From contig OX336393.1 of assembly GCA_946902985.2 (NCBI GenBank), positions 46,639,131 through 46,703,130 of the forward strand: a DNA stretch of 64,000 nt, given 5' to 3'. The position numbers and the translations under genes were made by a program. This DNA is from Meconema thalassinum (taxonomy: Eukaryota; Arthropoda; Insecta; Orthoptera; Tettigoniidae). Positions 29,357 through 40,150 of the stretch are shown here, in pieces. The number at the start of each line of letters is the position of its first letter. Positions within the stretch are counted from its first letter, which is position 1. The notes below the pieces were generated by a model, which ran no database searches, was not told the origin of the DNA, and saw only the letters and a program-made list of their open reading frames with translations.

Positions 29357-31723
29357 ATGGCGCTTGTTGATGAGATAAAGGCATTGTTAGAACAGATGTC
29401 GATCCAAATGTCCGCGAAAACGGAAGAACAATTAGAACAGATGTCGATCCAAATGTCCGCGAAAACGGAAGAACAATTAGTACAGATGTCCGTAAAGACG
29501 GAAGAACAATTAAAGAACATGAAGGAGGAAATAAGCGAAGACAATAATAAACAATTAAAAGAACAATTAGAAGCTCAGCGGGAGCGTAGTGAAAAACAAT
29601 TACTTGATATGAGCGGTAACATTTCGGTCCAGTTAGAAGTCCAGAAATTAGACACTGACAAACAACTCAATGAATTAAACCACAAATTGTCACAACAGGC
29701 GGTAACACAAACCGAACAGTTAGGAAAAATCACAAATGATATCAATCAGAGCGTTCAAAAAGTCGAGAAACTGGCAGGCGAGGTTGCGGAAAACAACATC
29801 AGACAGCTAGGTGAAATGAAGAAATTGGAGGCAAAATTTGATAACAAATTAATACAATTTGACGAGATGGTGACAGATAAACTTAAGCAGATAGAGGCAG
29901 CATGTGTCAGTAACACCGCGGGAGTGAAGAAGACCCAAGAGAAACTACAACAGCAAATTAATTCAGTAGATAACAACGTGCTGGAATTAATAAAGGAAAT
30001 AGATAAGGTCGAAATTAAGGCTGAAACTGAGCGGATACACTTGCGGGAAAATTTAGAGGAGCAATTAGGCAGAACACAAGAGATCATAAGAAAAGAGATG
30101 GGAGGCCAGCTAATAAACACACAAGAGGTTATAAGGCAAGAAGTAGGGGAGCAGCTCGTCAAAACTCAGGATAATTTGGAAGAACAACTGGTAAAAACGC
30201 AGGAAAAGATACGTGAAGAGCTAGAAAAAAATCAGGAGAGGAACGAGGAGAAAATAAATGGCTTAAAAAGTAGGATCCGGCGAGATTGGGACCAGCAGGC
30301 TCAGGCGAATAAGGAAGACCGCTTGACAATTTTAAAACGCTTGGGGGAACACAGTTCAAGAATGCAGGCACTGGAGGAAAGTATGAAGTCGAAGTTACAG
30401 GAACACTCAGAATTAATCATAAAAAACGAGATTAGATCGTTAGAGAATGCGACATTATTTTCAAATGAAAATATACAGGAAAAGCAAACAAGTATTGGAA
30501 GTCCGGCAGGTTCGAAGTTGGCTGAGGACACGAGTCGAGGTCCAAGTCCCAGACTAACGACTAATGCATTCCAGCAGTACAGGGGGGAGACTTCAACTCC
30601 GCAACCGAACTTGGCACCAGCCCAAGTCATCCAAGTCATTCGGGGTAATGATTTTAAGCCCGATAAGTTCAAAGAAAATTCAGGAACCACTCCCAAAGCA
30701 TTTCTACGGCAATTAACGGATTACTTTAATGACCAACACATCGGCCCGGAGAAACAATTAAGACTGGTGGAGAAATTTTTGGAAGGACCTAGCCTGACCT
30801 GGTTCTTAAGTTTCAAATACACATTTACAGACATGGATCAATTCCGCGAGGCGTTTTTGAAGAAGTTTTGGAGTCCTTCGTTACAACAGGGGTTAAGAAT
30901 GGACCTGTACACACGCAAATACCATAGTACACATCCAACCCGTTTTTCAGAATTCTTTAGTCAGCAATTAGTAAAATTCAGGGATTTTGATGACCCGCCT
31001 AGCGAGCCGAATATGGTTCTAACCATCGGAAAACAACTCCCAATGCATATCCAACAATTGTTAGTCGCAGGAAACATTCAGACCGCAGTCCAAGCAGGAG
31101 AATTACTCAGACACTTAGATGAGACGAGTATGGTGAGCCCACAGACAGGAAGAAGGAATTTGGAATGTGTAAACACGGCAGAGGTAGTTCAGGGACCCCA
31201 AAATAACCAAGGCCAGGGGAACCAAAGTAAGACACAGTCCACGGGAACACAGTTCACGCCAAGAAGACAAGATTTTGACGGCCGAAACCAGTTCCATCAC
31301 AACAATCATAACTATCAGAATAACCGCGGGAGATATCATCAGAATAACCAGAATCAAAATAATCAGTGGACGTACCAGCGGGAGTACACGAATTGGAGGG
31401 GAAACCAGAGACAAGGTAGACCCTACCAAAGAAATGGAGATGGTAGATGGAGTAACGGCAGGGACTATCGCCAAGAAAACAGAGGAGAATATAGGAATAA
31501 CTGGGACGAGCGATATATTGAATCCCGTAAATACCTGGATCAATTAAGTAATGAAGAAGCGGAGAAGGAAAAGTGGGGGCGTGCCATGGCGAACAGACAG
31601 AGCCCAGACAATCATCAAGGAGAGGGGGCAGAGAGTTTACTGAGGCAACAGGAGCGACAGAATGATAACCGGCGAAACACATCTAATGGGGCCCGGGATA
31701 AAAAAAAAACCCAAATGAATTGA
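29357..31723 (+). CDS. gag: Gypsy Gag polyprotein
   Basis: 788 codons from the ATG at 29357; an in-frame GTG lies at 29348. The first 400 residues are a long Glu/Gln/Lys-rich coiled coil with a duplicated 51-bp segment (LEQMSIQMSAKTEEQ twice). A retrotransposon-gag capsid-like region follows (FLRQLTDYFNDQHIG, LEGPSLTWFLSFK, FLKKFWSPSLQQGLRMDL), then a Gly/Asn/Arg/Gln-rich basic tail (31200-31500) that could bind RNA. No CCHC knuckle is visible. Gag forms the particle that packages the element RNA. It ends just after an A10 run (31700-31709) where the pol frame takes over. Confidence 0.88.
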   Translation: MALVDEIKALLEQMSIQMSAKTEEQLEQMSIQMSAKTEEQLVQMSVKTEEQLKNMKEEISEDNNKQLKEQLEAQRERSEKQLLDMSGNISVQLEVQKLDTDKQLNELNHKLSQQAVTQTEQLGKITNDINQSVQKVEKLAGEVAENNIRQLGEMKKLEAKFDNKLIQFDEMVTDKLKQIEAACVSNTAGVKKTQEKLQQQINSVDNNVLELIKEIDKVEIKAETERIHLRENLEEQLGRTQEIIRKEMGGQLINTQEVIRQEVGEQLVKTQDNLEEQLVKTQEKIREELEKNQERNEEKINGLKSRIRRDWDQQAQANKEDRLTILKRLGEHSSRMQALEESMKSKLQEHSELIIKNEIRSLENATLFSNENIQEKQTSIGSPAGSKLAEDTSRGPSPRLTTNAFQQYRGETSTPQPNLAPAQVIQVIRGNDFKPDKFKENSGTTPKAFLRQLTDYFNDQHIGPEKQLRLVEKFLEGPSLTWFLSFKYTFTDMDQFREAFLKKFWSPSLQQGLRMDLYTRKYHSTHPTRFSEFFSQQLVKFRDFDDPPSEPNMVLTIGKQLPMHIQQLLVAGNIQTAVQAGELLRHLDETSMVSPQTGRRNLECVNTAEVVQGPQNNQGQGNQSKTQSTGTQFTPRRQDFDGRNQFHHNNHNYQNNRGRYHQNNQNQNNQWTYQREYTNWRGNQRQGRPYQRNGDGRWSNGRDYRQENRGEYRNNWDERYIESRKYLDQLSNEEAEKEKWGRAMANRQSPDNHQGEGAESLLRQQERQNDNRRNTSNGARDKKKTQMN
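31700..31709 (+). promoter_or_regulatory. Candidate -1 ribosomal frameshift site at gag-pol junction
   Basis: Ten A residues precede CCC. Gag reads AAA codons here and stops at 31721-31723. Pol is in the -1 frame and opens right after a TAA at 31699-31701. A -1 slip on the A run would fuse Gag to Pol. No downstream pseudoknot was evaluated. Confidence 0.55.
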
Positions 31724-33726
31724 AAGGAGATAGGCTAGAAACGGAGATCGCCAGGGAGCAAGAAGAGATGATAGTGGCCAACATAGAAGAGTGGGTAGCA
31801 TTCCCAGACGACTGCCTGGAGGAAGTGGTGAAGAACCGTGAAAACGTTATCAGACAGCTACCAATTATTTACGCGCATATTGGAGGTATGAGGGTGAGAT
31901 GTTTGATTGATACAGGTAGCCAGGTGAGCTTGGTCACTGAAATTTTGATAAAAGAAATAGCAAGAAAACAGACTGTTCCTATTATGCCGGTACCGCTAAT
32001 GAAAGTCAGAGGTGTCATTCCTGACAAAACTATGAATTGTAAGCAGCAAGCATTCCTAGATCTGGAAATATTGAACCATACTTTTTCACAAACATTCATC
32101 GTTATTCCAAAGATGAACTACAATATAATTTTAGGAGCCAATTTCATCTGCGATTTTCATGCCGTAATTGATTTACATAACAACACTGTAAGCTTCAAAC
32201 AAGTAGAAGGATTGGATCATGTGGGTTTAAATATGGAAGAGAATCCGCTGGAGAGAGAGGCCAACACTTGGGTTGTTGAGGAATGCACTAATGAGGCCGG
32301 AGATAAGATCTTGAGGGGAGAGCAAGTCAACCAGACAGCAGTGCTAGAAATGGACAGCCGAGATATTTCGCAGGAACTTTGGGTGCATTTGGCGGAAGAA
32401 GAAATGGGCGGAACCAAATTCGAAATTTTACTTCAGGAGCGACTTAAGGAAGCCATCGTAGGGGAATCTGATAGAAGAAGACTGGAAGAAATTTTAAGAT
32501 TACATAAAGAAGCTTTTGACACCGTACCTGGGAAAGTTTTGAATTTTCAATATGCTATGCAGGTGACAGATTGGACCCCATTTAAAAGTAAATTGTACCC
32601 GATCCCAGAGAAGCATTTTTCTCAGGTGAAGGACATTATTACTAACTTATTAGATTCTGGCCTGATAAGGAAAGCTGCAACCCCTTATCTGAACGCAATA
32701 TTGGCTGTGACCAAGCCAAACGGATCAATTAGGCTATGCCTAGACGCGCGAGTTTTAAATAGTAAACTGCTAGTTGAGCACGACCAAGCACCAAGGATCA
32801 AAGATGTTTTGAAAGGCTTCCGTGGGAAGAAGATATACTCAAGTGTTGATTTGACGAATAGTTTCCACCATCTTGAACTTGAAGAAAAATCTCAACTGTT
32901 GACGGGATTTTTATTCGACAATCAAAGTTATATCTGGTGTCGAATGCCCTTTGGCGTGAAAACTGCGGGATGTGCACTCATTAGAGCACTCGATAGAAAT
33001 CTGACTGAGGAGGTCGAGAACTTCACCACGAGATATGTTGATGACATCTTGATCGCTTCTGAGACGATGGAAGAACACTTGATAAATTTAAATAAACTGT
33101 TGGATAACCTGAGAACCATGAACTTCAAGATCAACTTAAAAAAGTCACATTTTTGCCAGAGCGAAATTTTATATTTGGGACATATAATTGATGTCGAGGG
33201 CGTGCGGCCTAATCCAGCCAAGATTGATGCTATTAAGAAATTTCCCACACCTACCAAAGTCAAACATGTTAGAGCATTTTTGGGAGTGACAGGTTTCTTC
33301 AAAGAAAATTGCCCTGGTTACACAGAAACAGTAGCGCCTATGCAGGAGATGTTGAAGAAAGCGAATCGATGGTCGTGGAATGAGGAGTGCGACAGGTCTT
33401 TTAAAGCAACGAAGGATTTATTGGAAAACTGTGTGAAACTTGGATATCCGGATTTTGAGAAACAATTTATCATTCAAGCAGATGCTTCGTTAATTGGGAT
33501 TGGTGCTATGCTGTACCAAGAGGACGCTGAAGAACCCAAGAAGAAATCCTATTTGGCATTTACGAGTCGTAAATTACGGAAACATGAGAGAAACTACACA
33601 GTTACGGAACTTGAGCTACTAGCAATTCTATATTCTCTACAACAGTGGCGCAAGATGATCTATGGTTATTCCATCATTGTTAGAACCGACCACCATGCAC
33701 TGACATTTTATTTAAAACGACAATAG
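31720..33726 (+). CDS. pol: Gypsy Pol, protease-reverse transcriptase-RNase H part
   Basis: 668 codons as an open frame. An aspartic protease motif CLIDTGSQVSLV lies near residue 60. RT motifs are RLCLDARVLNS, YSSVDLTNSFHHLEL (catalytic Asp) and FTTRYVDDILIAS (YVDD). RNase H begins FIIQADASLIGIGAMLYQ, then TELELLAILYSL and VRTDHHALTFYL. The frame ends at TAG 33724 because of a one-base shift in the AAAA run at 33714-33717. The RNase H tail and connection to integrase continue in the next frame (33729 onward). It converts element RNA into DNA. Confidence 0.95.
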   Translation: MKGDRLETEIAREQEEMIVANIEEWVAFPDDCLEEVVKNRENVIRQLPIIYAHIGGMRVRCLIDTGSQVSLVTEILIKEIARKQTVPIMPVPLMKVRGVIPDKTMNCKQQAFLDLEILNHTFSQTFIVIPKMNYNIILGANFICDFHAVIDLHNNTVSFKQVEGLDHVGLNMEENPLEREANTWVVEECTNEAGDKILRGEQVNQTAVLEMDSRDISQELWVHLAEEEMGGTKFEILLQERLKEAIVGESDRRRLEEILRLHKEAFDTVPGKVLNFQYAMQVTDWTPFKSKLYPIPEKHFSQVKDIITNLLDSGLIRKAATPYLNAILAVTKPNGSIRLCLDARVLNSKLLVEHDQAPRIKDVLKGFRGKKIYSSVDLTNSFHHLELEEKSQLLTGFLFDNQSYIWCRMPFGVKTAGCALIRALDRNLTEEVENFTTRYVDDILIASETMEEHLINLNKLLDNLRTMNFKINLKKSHFCQSEILYLGHIIDVEGVRPNPAKIDAIKKFPTPTKVKHVRAFLGVTGFFKENCPGYTETVAPMQEMLKKANRWSWNEECDRSFKATKDLLENCVKLGYPDFEKQFIIQADASLIGIGAMLYQEDAEEPKKKSYLAFTSRKLRKHERNYTVTELELLAILYSLQQWRKMIYGYSIIVRTDHHALTFYLKRQ

Positions 33727-33728
33727 CA

Positions 33729-35153
33729 AGTGAGAGAGTAACGCGCTGGTCCATCTACATACAACAGTTTGACATCACAATAGAGCACTGTCCTGGGAAA
33801 TTGAACGTCATACCAGATGCCTTGAGTAGAAACCCTGAGGACGGAAACGAAGTAACAGCGGAAGTTCACAATATTACCTTGACACCTAAGGCTCGTGAGT
33901 TTTTGGCAAGATTGAAGGATATTCGGAAGGAGCAAGAAGCTGACCCATGGATGATGATGATGATAAAATTCTATAGGAAGGAGTTACAACCAAATTCACC
34001 AGAGTACCGGGAAGCCAGTGCTAAACAAGCGAGATTTCACTATTTGAATAACTTGTTACATAAGTACGTGGATGAGCATCATACTAAACTGCGGATCTTA
34101 GTTCCAGCATCACTACAGAGGGGATTAACTTGGCATGTTCACGAGAGCCTAGCACATATCGGCACGGATAAGACTGAAGCTACGATAGGGGAGACCTTTA
34201 CTTGGCCCAAGATGAGATTCACCATTGTTGAAGTAATTAGGACGTGTGACGCCTGTCAGCGCACCAAGCCGAACAACTTTATTCTGAAACAACCTCCAAG
34301 ACCACTATTACCGCAGAAACCATGCGAGATGCTCGCGATTGATTGCTTTGGTCCTTTAGTAAAAGGAAAGCGTGGATGCCGACACCTCTTGGTGTGTGTC
34401 GATGTATTTTCGAAGATGGTCGTGCTATGTCCTATTCAGAAGACGACATCAAGACAAGTCCTCAGTAGAATTAAGAACAAAGTCATTCCGATGCTTGGGA
34501 AGCCGGAATCCATTCTATCAGATCACGGTACCTATTTCACAAGCAATGTTTTTAGGCAAGGTTTGGAGAGCCTAGGAATAAAACACATATTTTCAAGTAT
34601 TCGTCATCCTTGTGGAAATCCGAGCGAAAGAACAATTCGCTGTGTCGCTAAATACTACAGAGTAATGATTCCTAACGAACACAATAAATGGGTAGACAAA
34701 GTAGGGGAAATTGAGATATGCATGAACACTACTAAGCACGAGTCGACGGGTCAAGTCCCACTGATTGTACACCACAACAGATTGCCAGAAAGAACTTGGG
34801 ATAAGATCATTCCCTGCCCAAGGGATCCATTATTAGCGCATGATTTGCGAATCCAGCGAACGAGAGAGCACATGAGGAACCAAGCGGACCGAAGGCTGAG
34901 ACGGTACCGAGGAAAGAAGTTTCACCGAGAGTTACAAGAACAAGAATTAGTGCTGGTTCGTAGACCACCGATCTCCGACCCTAAGAACAAAGTCTTCGCC
35001 AAGTTCTGTCCAAGGTTCATTGGTCCGTTCCGGGTAATTAAGAATCTGGGTAACAATGCCTACAGATTAGAAGAAGTGAGCACTGGTGCAAAATCTGTTT
35101 TTAATAGCGCCAATTTGAAACCGTACTACAGAAGGGAACCATTTGATGATTAA
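33729..35153 (+). CDS. int: Gypsy Pol, integrase part
   Basis: The open frame is continuous with RNase H tail sequence (SERVTRW, FDITIEHCPGKLNV, PDALSR); an internal ATG is at 33801. The integrase zinc motif is HVHESLAHIG...CDACQ. The catalytic core has AIDCFGPL (Asp), ILSDHGTYF (Asp) and GNPSERTIR (Glu). The C-terminal part has ELVLVRRPPISD and KFCPRFIGPFRVI, the usual gypsy integrase tail without a chromodomain. It would insert the element, generating the 4-bp GTAT duplication. It is separated from the upstream pol by one frameshift only. Confidence 0.93.
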   Translation, partial: SERVTRWSIYIQQFDITIEHCPGKLNVIPDALSRNPEDGNEVTAEVHNITLTPKAREFLARLKDIRKEQEADPWMMMMIKFYRKELQPNSPEYREASAKQARFHYLNNLLHKYVDEHHTKLRILVPASLQRGLTWHVHESLAHIGTDKTEATIGETFTWPKMRFTIVEVIRTCDACQRTKPNNFILKQPPRPLLPQKPCEMLAIDCFGPLVKGKRGCRHLLVCVDVFSKMVVLCPIQKTTSRQVLSRIKNKVIPMLGKPESILSDHGTYFTSNVFRQGLESLGIKHIFSSIRHPCGNPSERTIRCVAKYYRVMIPNEHNKWVDKVGEIEICMNTTKHESTGQVPLIVHHNRLPERTWDKIIPCPRDPLLAHDLRIQRTREHMRNQADRRLRRYRGKKFHRELQEQELVLVRRPPISDPKNKVFAKFCPRFIGPFRVIKNLGNNAYRLEEVSTGAKSVFNSANLKPYYRREPFDD

Positions 35154-35483
35154 GGAAGATGATATGTGCAGAATCAGTATTGCAAAAATTTTTTTTTTGA
35201 AAACAAACACTCAAAGCCACGGGGAGCGCGTGAGTACGCACTTTGTTTGTAAACAACGAGCAGCTGAGACGACGGGAGTGGCAACTACTTGAGGAGAAGG
35301 GGAAACCTAGTGAAAATATGAATGACATTCCAGCGAGAAGGGAGCACACTAATTGAGTCAGAGGGGCATACACTCGAGCAGCTGAGTGAGATTTAAAGAG
35401 ATGTGTTGTTACTACAGTGGATTTTGTTTTTGAAATCCAAACCAATAAATTGTTTCGAATTTCAAAACCTTGCTGAGGACAAA
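35154..35483. other. Gypsy 3' untranslated region, no env
   Basis: No env-like ORF fits before the 3' LTR. A purine-rich stretch (GAGGAGAAGGGGAAA at about 35291) is 180 bp upstream. The sequence directly before the LTR (GCTGAGGACAAA) is a weak polypurine tract. Confidence 0.5.
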
Positions 35484-38400
35484 TGAACCCTTATTGATCG
35501 TCGATAAATAAGTATTCATATTTATTATTATTATTACTACGGCCCAGGCAGCACATAAGGAAGTCGACTTGGATATTAGGGAGGCCAGCATTTCGTAACG
35601 ATTGCAACAGAAGTTGAGCCAGTAGCTATTCCTGGGGGACGGCCAGAATTAGTCGAGTTCAAGGCTAGATTGTGCAACTACTGTACCAAAATTGGAGACA
35701 TAAAGGAAGAATCACGAGGTCTTCTCAACGAACATACGATTGAATCAGCCAATCGCAAGAGACCAAGCCGTGACCACGAGGTGGACGGCGTCAGTAGTAA
35801 AAAGCCCGCGGAAGTGTGTATCTAAGGAACCGCCGAACGGATTAATTTCCGCTCGAGTTATTTGAGACGTTGGATTTATTTGGAGAAGAATGACACTAGC
35901 TACATCATTGTGAGACAAAAACTCTGGAAGTTTTTATCCGACTTTGCCCTACTCCACCGCCCTTGTCAGTTTCTCATAAATAGCTTGGCCTGACGCCAAT
36001 TAAAGTCTATTCTTTTGGAGCCTTCAGAGGCATACTCCACGCCAGTTCGAAGTGTGAATTTTAAAGTCTTACCTTATGGAGCCTTGAGAGGCATACTCCA
36101 CGTCAGTTTGGTTTGTGATTTTGACGCTCGAATTTATCTAAGTCATTATTCGGTGTAAAATATGATTTTTACGCTCTAACTCAGTAAAGCTAATTCATTT
36201 GTGAGCTTTGAGAAACTAAAGTCGTCGCGATCGCAGTATCAAATTTTAAAAGCTGTAATACATTTTATTATAAAATCAACTGTGTTGTGTGGTCTAAATA
36301 TTTCACGGTAGCGCGTGATGAACAGTAACATTCATTTCAAGACGACGAGTTCAACTTTAAGAGGGAAGTATCGTACCACCCTAATTAGCGCTTACCAGAA
36401 CCGAAGTCCATAGTATAGACGGAAATACCAGACGAGATAGCGACTGCTAGTGCAGCCAGGATTGTGAACTTGTTAACGAGCCAGTGGCGCGGACTCGAGA
36501 TGTATATTTATGTATAAATTGTGTATTTTATGTATGTTTTTATAGTGCGTGTGTCTGATATAATTAGGGCCAGTCTTCGCTATTAATCGCACTAGGACAA
36601 TTGTGGGTGAACTGAGTAGCCTGCAAGCGATTATAGATAGGCAAATATTTAATATTGAACTTTTCTGCCGAGGAGTCCAGACCAAGATGAACAGCACGTG
36701 GTTTGAAGTTGGGATGAGCTTCAAGAAATCAGCACAGACGACTACTATGGAGAGCTAAATTGTCCATAGGGCAATGGGTTGAGGAGGATGTCCTTGGTCT
36801 ACATGCAGAAGCGGTGATGTACTAAAATTGGATTTATTTCAATTATGTAGTTAGATTTGGCCGGGGAACTTTGTATATAGTCATGTTTTTCTTTCTTGTT
36901 GTTTTAGAGTTTTTCTTGTACCGACACTGTATGTTTAAATGTCCGTTGGCGCGTGGCCAAAGTGTTTGTTGATATTTTGTTTTCTTTCTTGAGTCAAGTG
37001 TAATGTACGCGGCGTGCGTGCGTAATTTTTTATCCTTGCAATTGCGGAACCCGTTACATTCGATAAATGGTGCTTTATTAACGTTAATATTTGAAATAGG
37101 AAGGGGTGGAAATGAGTGTAAAACATTTTGCTGAACAGGTTATTATTATTCATGTTAGGGTAGCCGAGTGCACCAACTTAAAAGTAATTGTAGAACACCT
37201 TCGTTCTAATTTTGATAGATTTTCTTGAGTCCTTTTCAGGTGACTAGTCACGGCATAGAACGATGGCGCCAGCATGTGGATATTATTTGTGTCTTTTATT
37301 TCAGGGTCTGTCAAAACCCATACGTGTGATTCAGTGTGTGTTGATGTGTCTAGTGTGTGTTGATTCTACGTGAGGAGGGGGTAGTTGTCCTACCGCCCTT
37401 ATATATTTTTGCTGCTATTGTATTTTTTAGATGGAAAGACAGAGTGCTCTTGGGAGACTGCTGATTCTTGTCCATATGGTTATTCTGACACACACATGTA
37501 TTATTGTGCTTTGGGGCACATTTCTTCGAGGTTCGACCCCATGTTCTGGGAGGTCGACGTATTTTGACACGTGGGTTGACAGACATGCAGAGTTCCACAA
37601 ACCGCCCGTTTTGCCTGTGACTTATATTTTGATAGGCAGTCCTTGTGTCCGACTGATCCCTGTAAGCTTTCATATAGCAAACCTGTTCATTGTGATGGTT
37701 AATTTTTAAGCCATAATTAATTGGGGAGTTCGCCATGTGTGTAACGGATTGTTGTGACTTGTATGGGTAAAAATATTGTGATTAACGTAAATGTTGGCTG
37801 TTTGCCTATTGCTTTGTTGATGACTCGATTCATGTAATTTTGTGTGTCACACCCGTGTGGTGTAATGGTAGAGTATGTTGTAAATTTTGACAGCGGTCAT
37901 TTGAGTATTTTTCTATTGGTCACGTGTTAATGTACTTGTGTTGATTTGTGTGAGAAGACCTAAGTTTTTAGGCAGTAAATGTTGCTACGGCAATCTAAGT
38001 CCAATTTCACTCGGAAATTTTGTGTTTGTTTATAGTAGATTTAGGAAGTGTCGGTTTAATTTAAGTAGTGTAGTTGTGTTCCCCCGTGTCGGTCTAGCTC
38101 TAAGAAATGCGGATTCGGTGTTTGAAGGGTCATCCCGGATGATAACGAATCACGCATTCAAAGTACACATCGTGATGCATGTAGAACTGCATACGCATTT
38201 ATATGGTCACTTTTGCATCTTTTATTTAAGGACACTTGGTCCAAGTAATTAATCTCTCCAGAGATATCGCCTAAGTTTTTGGCATTTTTATTAAATGGGA
38301 GTCAGTTGGGAGATTTTGTTGTTAATTGTTTATGTGTAAATATGGTGATTTGTTATTAAATTCAGTTGTTTTTAACCCTGGCTTCACTCTTTCCTGCATG

Positions 38401-38512
38401 TCATTTTGTTATATGTTACCCTGCAAGTTAATGAAGCGCCCTGACAGCAACTTACGAATATGACCCGTTACGCCCCGAATCTGAGTCTCATATGCTTCTT
38501 TGCAAGGGTTCA
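35484..38512 (+). repeat. Gypsy 3' LTR (3,029 bp)
   Basis: Same length and nearly identical to 25787-28815. Differences noticed by eye lie near 35949, 37107-37111, 38092 and 38103. It is followed by GTAT (38513-38516). Confidence 0.95.
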
Positions 38513-38516
38513 GTAT

Positions 38517-38938
38517 GTATGTGTGTATGTATGTGTAGATGGGAAAACTATAAATGAAATGGATATATAAATGCTCTTAGTAACTGGGAGAGTTATACTT
38601 GGTTACTAAATAAAGCCTGTCTGGAATACCGAGAAGAGAAGTTTCTAAGTTGTCCCAAATGGAGCCTGTTCATAAGAACTTCCGAGTTACTTGCATAAAC
38701 AGGATATAACAGCCGCACTGCCACAATAAACATGGCAAGTCATATGCATTTGCGTCTCCACAACTGAAGGGTTTTATCGTGAGTATATTTGGCTTCTGTC
38801 TTCTATAGTGAATTCTCGTTTGTAACTTAGAATGGTTTGTTTCTGCTTTAACTTGAGCATCGAGAAATCTATTGTCATCATCCTCCTACACATTTAGCCT
38901 ATATAGGAGGGGCCTACTATATTGATTTACACTGTATA
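38517..38938. other. Unassigned sequence
   Basis: A short TATG-rich microsatellite (38513-38537) and otherwise nothing recognised. Confidence 0.35.
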
Positions 38939-39676
38939 TTTTCTACCCAAATGAAGTACATTACACATCAGTTGTTACGTCCACCTTCTCAACATAATCT
39001 CCTTTAACTTTATGCACTTTTGCCATCGATGTGTCAGTCTCTCCAGACATTCCTCAAACCATTCCCTTGGAGTGCTGCGTACCCAAGCCTTGACAGCTGT
39101 GTCCGGTTCAGCAGAATCCGCAAAACAGCGACCTTGCAATGGAAGCAAAGGGGCAGTCCACCGCCAAGGAACTGTCGCACAGTGTCATCAGTTGGCAAGC
39201 GAATGGCGACAGTGTTCTGGGACACAAAGGGCATCATCCTCATTTACTGGTTGGAATTGGGGGCCACGATTAAGAATGCAGAATATGTGGCAACCCTTAA
39301 GTGCTCACGTCGTGCCATTCAAATTAAAGGGCCAGGGAAATGGGCTTAAGGTGTGCTTCTGCAACATGACAATGCCCGCCCCCACAATAGCCGAGAGACC
39401 ACCGCTGACATTGATAAAATGCGATTCTTGTTATTGCCATATCCACCATAATCTCCCGACTTGGCACCGAGTGATGAATACCTGATCGGAAAGATGAAAA
39501 GAAGCTCTGGACACAGCTGTCAAGGCATGGCTACGCAGCACTCCAAGGGAATGGGTTCAGGAAGGTCTGGAGAGACTGACACATCGGTGGCAAAAGTGCA
39601 TAAAGTTACAAGGAGATTATGTTGAGAAGGTGGACGTAACAACTGATGTGTAATGTACTGCATTTGGGTAGAAAAA
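38939..39676 (+). mobile_element. Mariner-derived foldback element
   Basis: Inverted arms at 38939-39104 and 39509-39676 (about 166 bp each) end TTCTACCC/GGGTAGAA. The interior (39190-39500) holds broken mariner-type transposase sequence on the plus strand: MATVFWDTKGI, then in shifted frames HDNARPH and PPYSPDLAPSD. The left arm is an inverted copy of the transposase 3' end, not a normal 5' end. The element is non-autonomous. Confidence 0.75.
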
Positions 39677-39895
39677 ACAAGATGTTCAGTAAAGAACATA
39701 TAGCCTACTTTCTCCTAAATGTATGAGTATAGTTGTTATTATCAAAGAGTATAATAGAACTATTCTTTGTTGAAGACCTTAGAAACGATTTACCTCTACC
39801 AAACGCCACAACCTAGATAAAACTGCTACCATCATTGAAGAAAGAAAGATAAGAAGTATATCAAGAATGTTATGGATCTGGAGACATAATCGACC

Positions 39896-40138
39896 GGACT
39901 GGCTGCGTGGCTCAGCGGTAACGTTCTCGCTTGCTGGGCCCTAGGTTGCAGGTTCGTATCCTGGCGCAGTCAGCTGGCATTTGAGGGTGCACAAATGCGA
40001 GGGAGCCGTGTCAGTACATTTACTGGCACGTTAAAGATCCCCTTCGGGCCAAAATTCCGGCACCCCGGTGTCTCTAAAAGCAGCAGTAGTTAAAAGGAAT
40101 GTAAAACCAATAACATTATTATTATTATTATTATTATT
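39896..40138 (+). mobile_element. tRNA-derived SINE with (ATT)n tail
   Basis: A tRNA-like head (GTGGCTCAGCGGTAACG as A box, GGTTCGTATCC as B box) is followed by a body with GTTAAAGATCCCCTTCGGGC and a tail AATAACATT(ATT)n. It is flanked by an imperfect 12-bp direct repeat (ACATAATCGACC at 39884, ACATATACGACC at 40139). Confidence 0.75.
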
Positions 40139-40150
40139 ACATATACGACC

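Larger units (their letters stand above)
25787..38512 (+). mobile_element. Ty3/gypsy LTR retrotransposon, 12.7 kb
   Basis: Two 3,029-bp LTRs beginning TGAACCC and ending GGGTTCA bound an internal region with gag and pol in the order protease, RT, RNase H, integrase, which defines Ty3/gypsy. GTAT lies directly before (25783-25786) and after (38513-38516) as the target duplication. I noticed only about five substitutions between the LTRs, pointing to recent insertion. There is no env-like ORF after integrase. One frameshift interrupts pol near 33714-33717. Confidence 0.96.

Noticed and set aside
35154..35483. env gene downstream of the gypsy integrase
   Set aside because: Only about 330 bp remain before the 3' LTR and no suitable open frame exists.
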